Of a stretch of DNA of 36,247 nt, positions 7,108 to 14,782 are shown piece after piece. Position 1 is the first letter of the stretch. Each line of letters opens with the position of its first letter. The DNA is taken from positions 1 to 36,247 of the forward strand of contig JAFOBR010000046.1 of NCBI GenBank assembly GCA_017381715.1, in the 5' to 3' direction. Below the pieces are notes generated by a model. The model did no database searches. It was not told where the DNA came from and saw nothing but the letters and a program-made list of their open reading frames with translations. This DNA is from Clostridia bacterium (GTDB lineage: Bacteria > Bacillota > Clostridia > Oscillospirales > CAG-382). The position numbers and the translations under genes are program-made.

Positions 7108-8393
7108 GTAAAGAAAAGTTCATATCCGCCGTAGGCGAGATAGACGAAAGCGTGTTTGCACGATATAACGAGGTGGAACAAAAGATTTTAAAGCGCGCCG
7201 TGTTAAAAAAACGTGTGCTTCGCGTAGTTTATTTCGCCGCATGCTTTTGTGCTTTTGCCGGAATAATGATTACGGCAGTGCGTAGCGGTGTTTTTGGTAT
7301 TCAGGAAGTTTCAAAACCACCTGTTATTCAGGAAGTTTCAAAACCGGCTGTTAATGAAAAATTGTTTTTCACTGCCAAAGAAATTGCATCCATTTTTTCC
7401 GGTTACGAGAGTGAAGGAATATCTTCTTATGAAACGGTGTATGCTCCGGATAACGAATATTTTTCTTCGGATAAGATGCAGTACACCGAATTTGCTACCG
7501 TATACCGAGAGAACGATTATGGTTGTCCCACCGATGAGAAAGAATTTAAGAGTTTCACGGATGATATAACCGGTCGGTTTGCTCATTATATTGACGTGCC
7601 TGTTCCCGAATATGAAATACGGGATACGTTGGATATCTCTATTCAACTTGACGAGTATTTATGCTTTAGCGGTCAGACTGATAAATATAATTCTTTTTGG
7701 CTTGTTGCAACTCTTAACAGTCAATCGAATGGTGCTGTCATATCATTAGAAAACCGCGAAATAACCATTGATCAAACTTGTAGCGATGAAGAGATAATTA
7801 AATCTCTTGAGCAGGTTAAACGCATTCTTTTTGATGTGTTTAATGTCGAGTTTTCGGAAATATCAGTTAACCGAATATATGATAATTCCGCAAACAGAGT
7901 ATCGCAAATAAACGTATTGTTTTATAACGATACGCATCGTAGCTTTATGAATTACAAGGATTTTATTGCTCTGCGCTTTAAGCCATATGACAATTCTGTT
8001 TATAGCAAATACTTCGATTGTACCCTTATCGATTATAAGCAGTACCGCGTCGAAACAGATAAACTCTTATCTTCCATACCTGAAATAAGGCAGATAACCG
8101 TTGAAGAAGCGGAAGAATTACTTTTCGAAGGTTACACATTCGGCGGACATTCTTGTCCGATATGTATGTCGGAACAGAAAAAAGTTAATTTCGAGGATTA
8201 CGATTGCGTAAATATAAAGTATTTCAGCTTTTCTCGTCAAGACTTATTAGAAGCCTATATTCCATTTTACGCCTTTTACAAACAAATAGGTGTTGCTGAA
8301 AACGGTAATATTGAATACGCCGTCACATATGTACCCGCAATAGAAGTCAGCGGATACGAAGAATACTTTGAAAATCAAAAAAAGAATCACTAA
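7104..8393 (+). CDS. Membrane-anchored putative anti-sigma factor with CPxC motif (module 1)
   Basis: A 429-residue bitopic protein: a charged N-terminal segment of about 38 residues (cytoplasmic), one membrane helix (about 39-58, VVYFAACFCAFAGIMITAV), and a domain of about 365 residues predicted outside the membrane. It starts within the stop of the upstream ECF sigma gene (ATGA), so it is probably that sigma factor's regulator; I see no zinc-binding ZAS motif in the short N-terminus. Near the C-terminus is F-G-G-H349-S-C351-P-I-C354-M, followed by a highly conserved tail (IPFYAFY...ENGN...YVPAIEVSGY). The paralogue at 17018-18340 has the same motif. A tandem 27-bp duplication encodes EVSKPPVIQ/EVSKPAVN just after the membrane helix. 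The external domain family is not one I recognise. Confidence 0.75.
   Translation: MSKEKFISAVGEIDESVFARYNEVEQKILKRAVLKKRVLRVVYFAACFCAFAGIMITAVRSGVFGIQEVSKPPVIQEVSKPAVNEKLFFTAKEIASIFSGYESEGISSYETVYAPDNEYFSSDKMQYTEFATVYRENDYGCPTDEKEFKSFTDDITGRFAHYIDVPVPEYEIRDTLDISIQLDEYLCFSGQTDKYNSFWLVATLNSQSNGAVISLENREITIDQTCSDEEIIKSLEQVKRILFDVFNVEFSEISVNRIYDNSANRVSQINVLFYNDTHRSFMNYKDFIALRFKPYDNSVYSKYFDCTLIDYKQYRVETDKLLSSIPEIRQITVEEAEELLFEGYTFGGHSCPICMSEQKKVNFEDYDCVNIKYFSFSRQDLLEAYIPFYAFYKQIGVAENGNIEYAVTYVPAIEVSGYEEYFENQKKNH
7299..7352 (+). repeat. Tandem 27-bp duplication inside the anti-sigma gene
   Basis: Units 7299-7325 and 7326-7352 differ at only two or three positions and keep the frame, doubling a Pro/Lys/Val linker (nine residues) outside the membrane. 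The paralogue lacks it. Confidence 0.9.
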
Positions 8394-8401
8394 TTAAAAT
8401 T

Positions 8402-8441
8402 ACACCGTTTATATCATTTCGATATAAACGGTGTGTTTTGT
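8402..8441. terminator. Bidirectional terminator between convergent genes
   Basis: Perfect 14-bp stem (8402-8415 with 8421-8434), 5-base loop, T-rich on the plus side and A-rich before the stem, so it can serve both the anti-sigma gene and the convergent ADP-ribosylglycohydrolase gene. Confidence 0.88.
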
Positions 8442-9497
8442 TTATTCACTTAAAGCCAATTTTTCGTATCTTACAAGTATATCTTCAAGGCTGTAGCTTT
8501 CGGGGCCGTTGAAGTATGAACCGATCTTATCTCCAAAGCATTCGTACCACTTTTTGTCCAGAGCCTTCATTCCGTAGCAAGCTCCTGCAATAGAGCCTGC
8601 AGTAGCGGCTGTGCAATCGCAATCGTACGCCATAGAAACGGCATTTGCAAACACCTTGCCGATATCTTTTCCGCCCAGATACAAAGCAAATACGGTAAGA
8701 CAAGCGTTATTTATGGTGTGTACGGTGTGCATACCGGGGTAACGCTTGGTTACCAGCTTGTTTGCGTGCTCGGCGTCCCGTACCGTGGGAGCAATACTCA
8801 TTGCCCAGCGTATGCCTTCTGCAAGGGAGCAGTCGGCGGGAATATATTCAAGACCCTTTTCCAAAGCTTCCCAAACGGTTTCACATTCAAATGCAAGGGC
8901 AATAACAGCGGCGAAATACATAGAACCGTATACACCGTTGGCTCTGTGGGAAATAAGCGCATCTGTTTTCGCCATTTCAGCCGCCTTTTTGGGGTCGCCG
9001 GGAGCCATATAACCGTATCCGTCGCAGCGTATATCCGCGCCTATCCACTCTTGGTAAGGATTGTCTATAATAGCCGCCTCTTCGGGCGAAACACCCTTTT
9101 GCAGGTTTTTAAGAGCGATATCCTCTGCCGTCCAGGCAAGGGTTATGTATTTAAGCCACGCATCAGCCACGTCCTGCAGGGTAAAGTTTTTGCCCTTTCC
9201 TTCTTCGGCAATAAAAAGGGAAAGGAGGGTGTATGCAATGTCATCATCTCCGGGGAAGCCGTCAAAACAAGGTTTTGTGTAATCTTTAAAGGTGAATTTT
9301 ATGTATCTCGGCAGATCCGGTTCGGGAACCTTGGGCCAGAAATCCTCGGGAGGAAAGCCGATACCGCATTCCAGCGCATATTTTTTTATGTTTTCAATGC
9401 TCCAGCCCTCTACAGGACAGCCCAAAACGCAACCCGCAAAGCGGCCCAGTATGGCTGCGCGAAGTTTATCTCTGTAAGTTTCAACGGAAATGTTCAT
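8442..9497 (-). CDS. ADP-ribosylglycohydrolase (DraG/ARH) family protein
   Basis: A 351-residue protein of the ADP-ribosylglycohydrolase fold, which removes ADP-ribose from proteins or acts on related substrates using a binuclear metal centre. The N-terminus (YRDKLRAAILGRFAGCVLGC) is typical. Metal-site motifs are variant: G83-D-D-D86-I-A replaces the common TDDT, and AYDCDCTAATAGSIAGACYG near the C-terminus replaces DTDTxAA. This Cys-containing variant suggests a divergent subfamily, so substrate is uncertain. I chose the ATG at 9497 because AAAGGAG sits seven to eight bases upstream; a longer frame to 9539 has no such site. The gene is monocistronic and convergent with sigma module 1. Confidence 0.85.
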   Translation of the reverse strand: MNISVETYRDKLRAAILGRFAGCVLGCPVEGWSIENIKKYALECGIGFPPEDFWPKVPEPDLPRYIKFTFKDYTKPCFDGFPGDDDIAYTLLSLFIAEEGKGKNFTLQDVADAWLKYITLAWTAEDIALKNLQKGVSPEEAAIIDNPYQEWIGADIRCDGYGYMAPGDPKKAAEMAKTDALISHRANGVYGSMYFAAVIALAFECETVWEALEKGLEYIPADCSLAEGIRWAMSIAPTVRDAEHANKLVTKRYPGMHTVHTINNACLTVFALYLGGKDIGKVFANAVSMAYDCDCTAATAGSIAGACYGMKALDKKWYECFGDKIGSYFNGPESYSLEDILVRYEKLALSE

Positions 9498-9605
9498 AAC
9501 ACAAGCTCCTTTTGTATATTTACAAATATATTCTAACATTATTTTTCATAAAATACTACCCTTTTTGAAAAAATGTGGTAGAATACACAGACGGAGGTGG
9601 AGGTA

Positions 9606-10643
9606 TTGGAAAACGTATTCAAGCTTACGGACGGAATTGAATATCTGCGCACCTCGGGAAAAAAGGTTCTGCTTTACGGGATGGGCAACGGTGCGGAAAA
9701 GGCTCACGCTTTGCTTAATTCCCAAGGAATAGAGGTATCCGGTGTTTTCGCTTCGGACGGTTTTGTGCGTGGACATTCCTTTATGGGGTATCCCGTTTTG
9801 TCAATGTCTGCCGCAGAGGAAATATACGGCGATTTTATTGCCGTTTTAAGCTTTGGCTTGGAGGGCAGAAAGGCGGATATACTGCAAAACGTGGCCGCCC
9901 GTCATCATTTGTACGTACCCTATATGGCTGTGTGCGGGGAAGGCGTAACGGATAAAAAATTGATCTCCGAACACCGTGAAGATATAGAAAAAGTTTATTC
10001 CTTGTTGGCGGATGAAAGATCCAAGCGGCTTTATAAAAACGCCATATCTTATTGTATTACCGGTGATATATCCTATCTTACTCACGCCAGAGGGGACGAC
10101 ATTCCGCCGGAGGGATATTTTAATTCATTGGGTGCATATATAGACGTAGGCGCCTACAACGGTGACACGGCGGAGGAATATTACCGCGCCGTGCCGGATA
10201 TAAAAAGTATTATTTGCTTTGAGCCTGATAAACGCTCATATAAAAAAATGCTGGAAAGAAACATACCCTGTCTTACCGCATACAATGCCGCGGCAGGCAG
10301 AAAGGACGGAGAAACCTTGTTTTCCGGCGGGGGAGGCAGAAATTCCTCAACCGGTAAGGGGAATACGGTAATACCCGTAAAAAGCATTGATTCTGCGGCT
10401 GTAAATACGGCGGTGAGCTGTATAAAGATAGATGCTGAAGGGGACGAAAGAGAAGTACTTGCAGGGGCAAGCGAAACAATATGGAAAAACCGTCCTTCAC
10501 TTAACGTTTCCCTTTACCACCGCGCAGGCGACCTTTGGGAGCTTCCACTGCTTTTACACCGCACAGAAGGTAAATATAAATTATATATCCGCAAAAAAGA
10601 ATACGTTCCCATGTGGGATATTTCTGTATTTTGTATGCCTTGA
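9606..10643 (+). CDS. FkbM-family SAM-dependent methyltransferase
   Basis: About 345 residues. The first 90 or so form a Rossmann-like segment (KVLLYGMGNGAEKAHALLNS) that looks like the N-terminal sugar-nucleotide or CoA-binding-like domain seen in front of some FkbM proteins. The methyltransferase domain follows from about 175: YIDVGAYNGDTAEEY (SAM-binding motif I), ICFEPDKRSYKKM (motif II with acidic residue), and CIKIDAEGDEREVLAGA (motif typical of FkbM). FkbM enzymes O-methylate sugars or polyketides. I favour a TTG start at 9606 because GGAGGT at 9593-9598 is seven bases upstream; the GTG at 9597 lies inside that site. A galactokinase-like gene follows after 16 bases, so the two probably share a transcript. 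Confidence 0.82.
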   Translation: MENVFKLTDGIEYLRTSGKKVLLYGMGNGAEKAHALLNSQGIEVSGVFASDGFVRGHSFMGYPVLSMSAAEEIYGDFIAVLSFGLEGRKADILQNVAARHHLYVPYMAVCGEGVTDKKLISEHREDIEKVYSLLADERSKRLYKNAISYCITGDISYLTHARGDDIPPEGYFNSLGAYIDVGAYNGDTAEEYYRAVPDIKSIICFEPDKRSYKKMLERNIPCLTAYNAAAGRKDGETLFSGGGGRNSSTGKGNTVIPVKSIDSAAVNTAVSCIKIDAEGDEREVLAGASETIWKNRPSLNVSLYHRAGDLWELPLLLHRTEGKYKLYIRKKEYVPMWDISVFCMP

Positions 10644-10659
10644 TCGGAGGTTTTTTAAT

Positions 10660-11940
10660 ATGACAGTTACACAGACAATCAATCTTATTACTTCGGGCGG
10701 GTGCGACAATGCTTTCGCATCTCTTTACGGCAAGGAAAGAGTGTCCGTTCAGCGTGAGCGCTGGATAAAACTGGCGAATTCTTTTCTTAGTCTTTACGGC
10801 GACAGCGACGTTTGTATGCTTTCCGTGCCCGGCAGAACCGAGCTTTTGGGAAATCATACCGACCATAATAACGGTAAAGTTTTAGCCGCCGCTGTGGATA
10901 TAGATATTATCGCCATTGCCGCCAAAGCGGAGGATAATTATATCCGAATTAAATCCGAAGGCTACCGTGAAGACGTGGTTTGCATAAGTGATATCTCTCC
11001 CGAAAAGGCGAAAAAAGGAAGTTCTTCTTCCGTTATCTCCGGTGTTTGCGATTACTTTTTGGCAAACGGCGGTAAGGTAGGCGGTATCCGTGCCTGCACC
11101 ACCAGCGATGTACTTACGGGAAGCGGTATATCCTCTTCCGCCGCATTTGAAGTTATGTGCGGAAATATGCTCAACAATATGTACAACGACAATAAGTTTA
11201 CCCCTCTGTTCCTTGCAATGGCAGGCAAGTATGCAGAAAACGTATATTTCGGCAAGCCCTGCGGACTTATGGACCAGACGGCCTGCGCATCCGGCGGTTG
11301 CTCTTTTATTGATTTCGGCGGTGAGGTAGCTTCTCTCCGCAAGATCACTCCCGATCTTGGCGATATGATTTTATGTATTGTAAACACCGGAGGCAACCAC
11401 GCAGACCTTACCGACGATTATGCATCCGTACCCTCGGAAATGCATTCCTGCGCCGCACTTATGGGCAAAAAGACTCTGCGAGAGGTAGATGAAAACGAAT
11501 TTATCTCCCGCATTTCCGTTCTCCGCGCAAATGTTGGGGACAGAGCAATAATGCGCGCTTTGCATTATTTTGCCGAAAACCGCCGTGTTGACAAAGCGGT
11601 AAAATGCCTTGAAAACGGCGATACTGCGGGATATTTCCTTTGTGTTACCGAATCCGGCAACTCGTCTTTCCGCTTTTTACAAAACGTATATACAAACAAA
11701 AACGTATCCGAGCAGGGGCTTTCTCTCGCCCTTGCGCTTACTGAACGTATGGGTCTTACCTGCCGCGTTCACGGCGGCGGATTTGCCGGCACCATACAGA
11801 CCTATCTCCCCGTTTCCTTCAAAGAAGAATACCGCACCAGAATGGAGCGTGTGTTCGGAGAGGGAAGCTGTATGTTCCTTAATATCCGACCTTTCGGTGC
11901 CGCTTTAATAGACGGTGAAAATATTATAGAGGCAAACTGA
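10660..11940 (+). CDS. Galactokinase-like GHMP kinase
   Basis: A 426-residue GHMP-superfamily sugar kinase. Motif 1 is PGRTELLGNHTDHNNG (residues 57-72), the ATP-binding motif 2 is LTGSGISSSAAFE (152-164), the catalytic Asp lies in GLMDQTACASGG, and the C-terminal motif 3 is HGGGFAGTIQ. In classical GalK motif 1 reads GRxNLIGEHTDYN, where the Glu and His contact galactose; here Glu is Asn (N65). This form is, as far as I recall, widespread in Clostridia and annotated as galactokinase family, so the sugar may be galactose or another hexose. ATG at 10660 has GGAGG ten bases upstream; a much longer in-frame extension into the methyltransferase gene is rejected. The next gene starts three bases after the stop. 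Confidence 0.85.
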   Translation: MTVTQTINLITSGGCDNAFASLYGKERVSVQRERWIKLANSFLSLYGDSDVCMLSVPGRTELLGNHTDHNNGKVLAAAVDIDIIAIAAKAEDNYIRIKSEGYREDVVCISDISPEKAKKGSSSSVISGVCDYFLANGGKVGGIRACTTSDVLTGSGISSSAAFEVMCGNMLNNMYNDNKFTPLFLAMAGKYAENVYFGKPCGLMDQTACASGGCSFIDFGGEVASLRKITPDLGDMILCIVNTGGNHADLTDDYASVPSEMHSCAALMGKKTLREVDENEFISRISVLRANVGDRAIMRALHYFAENRRVDKAVKCLENGDTAGYFLCVTESGNSSFRFLQNVYTNKNVSEQGLSLALALTERMGLTCRVHGGGFAGTIQTYLPVSFKEEYRTRMERVFGEGSCMFLNIRPFGAALIDGENIIEAN

Positions 11941-11943
11941 ATT

Positions 11944-12738
11944 ATGGTTTTTGCGTGCACCCTATTTTCATCATCCAAAGGCAACTGCACCTATATTCGC
12001 TCCGGCGGGGATGAATTTTTGATAGACGCAGGTGTTTCCGCCAAGCGTATATGCGATGCTTTGCAGAGTATCGGTACGGATATTAAAAATATATCTGCTA
12101 TCTTTATTACCCACGAGCACAGCGATCATATAAAGGGGCTTCCCGTTATATGTAAAAAATACGGGATTACCGTTTATGCCCCTTATCTTTGTAAAAACTA
12201 CATAAATTCAAACCATCCGGAGGTTTCTCCGTTTATCGTGGAAAATAACCCGGGAAACACCGTTGTACTTGCCGATACTTCGGTTACTGCTTACGCCACC
12301 CCTCACGACAGCCAAGGTTCGGTGTGCTACCGTATAACCACTCCCGACGGCATTATAGGCTATGCTACGGATATCGGCCATGTAAGTGATGACGTTTGGG
12401 AAGCACTCTGCGGTGCGGACAGCGTGGTTATCGAATCCAATCACGATCTTGAATTGCTTGAAAACGGCTCGTACCCCCGCATACTTAAAAACCGCATCCT
12501 TTCGGATTACGGTCATCTTTCCAACTGCGATTGCGGTGACGTGCTGTGCAGACTGGTCTGCAGCGGAACTAATCATATAGTTTTAGCCCACTTAAGCGAG
12601 GAAAACAACCGTCCTCCTCTCGCCCTTGCCGCCGCCCGCGGCACCTTAACGGGAAGGGGAATCCGTGTTGGTGAGCAGGTAACACTCCGTGTTGCCCCGC
12701 CTGACGGTGTCTGCGAAATAATGAATGTAAAGAACTGA
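11944..12738 (+). CDS. MBL-fold metallo-hydrolase, YycJ/WalJ-like
   Basis: A 264-residue metallo-beta-lactamase-fold protein. The metal-binding motif T-H57-E-H59-S-D61-H62 is intact, preceded by LIDAG (residue 26-30), and later metal ligands occur in HLSEEN near residue 218. The N-terminus FACTLFSSSKGNCTYI resembles YycJ (WalJ), a predicted 5'-3' exonuclease-like protein of Bacillota. Here it is not next to walRK; instead it is the last gene of a three-gene operon after the FkbM methyltransferase and GHMP kinase, starting three bases after the kinase stop. Function beyond metal-dependent hydrolysis is inferred. Confidence 0.87.
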   Translation: MVFACTLFSSSKGNCTYIRSGGDEFLIDAGVSAKRICDALQSIGTDIKNISAIFITHEHSDHIKGLPVICKKYGITVYAPYLCKNYINSNHPEVSPFIVENNPGNTVVLADTSVTAYATPHDSQGSVCYRITTPDGIIGYATDIGHVSDDVWEALCGADSVVIESNHDLELLENGSYPRILKNRILSDYGHLSNCDCGDVLCRLVCSGTNHIVLAHLSEENNRPPLALAAARGTLTGRGIRVGEQVTLRVAPPDGVCEIMNVKN

Positions 12739-12742
12739 CTGT

Positions 12743-12797
12743 ATCACCCCAAGCGGCAACGGCTACTTGGGGTGATTGCAATAAAAAATATTTTTTT
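12743..12797 (+). terminator. Terminator of the methyltransferase-kinase-hydrolase operon
   Basis: Perfect 11-bp stem (12743-12753 with 12766-12776), 12-base loop, and a T-run only after a 14-base gap (12791-12797); probable rather than ideal. Confidence 0.6.
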
Positions 12798-12835
12798 AAA
12801 AGTTCCAACCTTTTTCCTTTTTCGGTTACTCAATA

Positions 12836-12860
12836 GGTGAAACAACATGTTGTAAACACC
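12836..12860. promoter_or_regulatory. Palindrome between promoter region and start of the long ECF sigma gene
   Basis: ACAACATGTTGT (12842-12853) is a perfect 12-bp palindrome, flanked by GGTG (12836-12839) and CACC (12857-12860), which extend the dyad. It lies 23 bases upstream of the TTG start, between a C/T-rich candidate ECF promoter (about 12803-12829) and the ribosome binding site, so it could be an operator or a transcript hairpin. Confidence 0.4.
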
Positions 12861-12883
12861 AAAAGAAAGCGAGGTGAAGCGCT

Positions 12884-14503
12884 TTGACAGAAAAAGAATA
12901 TCTTTTGCACGCCTTTGAAAAAGAAATGCTCCCAAAAATATACGGCTTTTGCAGGCTGAAAACGAATGATGTATCCGATGCTGAGGATCTTGCTCAGGAT
13001 ATATGTTTTGAGGTATTAAAATCTATAAACTCGGGTAAGCGTATAGAAAACCTTAACGCCTATGTATGGAGTATTTCCAACCATATGTTTTTTAATCTGC
13101 TTCGCAAAAAGAAGCACGGGGATGCTCTGTATCTCCCCGAAAATACGGTTTCACCGGACGATCCTGAAGCGGAGTACATTCTGGAAGAACAAAAGCGCCT
13201 ATTGCGGCGTGAGCTTTCTCTTATGTCCGGCAACTACCGAAGAGCCGTCGTAATGCATTATTTCGATGAAATGTCCTGCGAGGAGATAGCAAACAAGCTG
13301 GGCAAAAGTGTCGGTACTGTCAAATGGTGGCTTCACGATGCGAGAACAGCTATCGAGAAAGGAATAAATATAATGAGAGATTACGGTGAAAAAAGTTACC
13401 GTCCCGGTTCACTTTTTATGTCTTGCACGGGTCAGTACGGAGCCAACCGCGAGCCTATGTCTTGCGCCGAGAGAAGATCCGCACAGAACATTCTGCTTGC
13501 CGCATACAAACAGCCTCTTACCATATCCCAGCTTTGTGAGGAATTGGGAATATCCGCACCGTATATAGAGGACGAGGTGGAGTTTCTCACAAACAATCAG
13601 CTAATGAAAGAAGTATCAAAGGGGAAATATCAAACAGATTTTGTCATTCTTCCCGGTAATAATTTGGCTCTTGCAAACAAGATATATGAGGAATGCTTTC
13701 CTGAATTTTTTGAAAAACTTATAGCTTTTCTTGAATCCAAAAAGGATTTGCTTACCGAAAAACGCTTCAATACCGCGGGATTTGATTGGAGCCGCTTACT
13801 TTGGGTATATCTACACATCTTCCCCGAAATTCAGATTGGATTTTATACCTACGCCAATAAAATAACCGTAAGGTATGACGATATTCCTATTCGTCCCAAC
13901 GGCGGAAAATGGATAGCCTTGGGTTACGACAGCGGAATGTGTATGGCTGAAAAAATGAAGAGAGAAAAATACCATGCTTTCGACGGTCCCGTACACAAAA
14001 GCGTGACTGCAAAGGTTCAGGGCTTTTACCATTGGTGGAATAATGCCGACAGTTCTGTGTTCTTTGCCACGCCCGAAGCGGTGTTTGAGCTTTGCAGAGA
14101 GATTATAAAAGGAAACGTGAATATTTCCGCTATGAACGACGAGCAAAAATATCTGTTCAGTATTGCTCTCGAGAAAAAGCTTTTTATCAAAACAGAGAAC
14201 GGTTATGCGCAAAACTATTATTATATAAACCGCAAGGAATATCGTGAGCTGGTTTCGATGGGAGAGGAGATATGCAGAGAACTGCTTCCCATAGTTCATA
14301 AGGTCTACTGTATAATCCGCAACGAATACGAAAAGACCGTTCCTGCGCATCTACACTGGCAGATGGGCAACTTCCTTACAAACGGACTTAACTATCTTGT
14401 TACCTGCAGCTTGTTCGAAGCGGAAAAACGGGGTCTTCTTTCTGTTCCCACTGAGGACAACAAAGTGTGGATCAGCGTTTTTGCAACTGAACAGAAGGAT
14501 TGA
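12884..14503 (+). CDS. ECF sigma factor with long C-terminal extension
   Basis: A 539-residue protein. Residues 12-78 form sigma region 2 (SDAEDLAQDICFEVLKSI) and 108-160 region 4 (MSCEEIANKLGKSVGTVKWW). About 375 further residues follow, more than twice the length of the sigma part. The extension begins with a probable winged helix at 197-250 (KQPLTISQLCEELGISAPYI) and continues as a domain of about 285 residues rich in aromatics that I do not recognise; no membrane helix is seen. ECF groups with C-terminal extensions are known, and the extension often regulates the sigma part in place of an anti-sigma factor; that is inferred here. TTG start: GAGGTG at 12871-12876 is seven bases upstream. 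A small winged-helix gene follows after 32 bases. Confidence 0.8.
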   Translation: MTEKEYLLHAFEKEMLPKIYGFCRLKTNDVSDAEDLAQDICFEVLKSINSGKRIENLNAYVWSISNHMFFNLLRKKKHGDALYLPENTVSPDDPEAEYILEEQKRLLRRELSLMSGNYRRAVVMHYFDEMSCEEIANKLGKSVGTVKWWLHDARTAIEKGINIMRDYGEKSYRPGSLFMSCTGQYGANREPMSCAERRSAQNILLAAYKQPLTISQLCEELGISAPYIEDEVEFLTNNQLMKEVSKGKYQTDFVILPGNNLALANKIYEECFPEFFEKLIAFLESKKDLLTEKRFNTAGFDWSRLLWVYLHIFPEIQIGFYTYANKITVRYDDIPIRPNGGKWIALGYDSGMCMAEKMKREKYHAFDGPVHKSVTAKVQGFYHWWNNADSSVFFATPEAVFELCREIIKGNVNISAMNDEQKYLFSIALEKKLFIKTENGYAQNYYYINRKEYRELVSMGEEICRELLPIVHKVYCIIRNEYEKTVPAHLHWQMGNFLTNGLNYLVTCSLFEAEKRGLLSVPTEDNKVWISVFATEQKD

Positions 14504-14535
14504 CCCAAGAAAAAACTTATAGGTAGGTTAGTAAT

Positions 14536-14742
14536 ATGATCTTTGTCCCTCCGTTTCCGCTTATCAGAAAAAATGCAATAATCAAAAAACTGCGGAACTG
14601 CGGCGCAGTATCGGCAGAAACCGCAAAGACATTGGCAGAGGCGGGCATAATAAACCCAAACATCTTGCCCGGCATTACCGAGAGAATGATTGAAAAAGGT
14701 ATCCTAAAGAAAACTACCGATGGTAGATATTATATCTGTTAA
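14536..14742 (+). CDS. Small winged-helix-like protein
   Basis: A 68-residue protein whose core (SAETAKTLAEAGIINPNILP, then ITERMIEKGILKKTTDGRYYI) has the helix-helix-wing pattern of a minimal winged-helix domain. It follows the extended ECF sigma gene by 32 bases with no terminator between, so it is likely co-transcribed and may work with the winged helix in that protein. The ribosome binding site (TAGGTAGG) is weak. Protein-coding status rests on the amino-acid pattern and the terminator just after the stop. Confidence 0.65.
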   Translation: MIFVPPFPLIRKNAIIKKLRNCGAVSAETAKTLAEAGIINPNILPGITERMIEKGILKKTTDGRYYIC

Positions 14743-14750
14743 ACACCAAG

Positions 14751-14780
14751 AAACCGCCGATATTATCGGCGGTTTTGCTC
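14751..14780. terminator. Bidirectional terminator
   Basis: Perfect 10-bp stem (14751-14760 with 14766-14775), TATTA loop, between the small winged-helix gene and the convergent threonine aldolase gene, whose stop begins at 14783. The outer part of the stem supplies a short T-run on either strand. Confidence 0.7.
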
Positions 14781-14782
14781 TA

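Noticed and set aside
10432-10659. N-terminal extension of the galactokinase-like protein
   Set aside because: Overlaps the methyltransferase C-terminus in another frame; the ATG at 10660 has a good GGAGG and gives the normal N-terminus.
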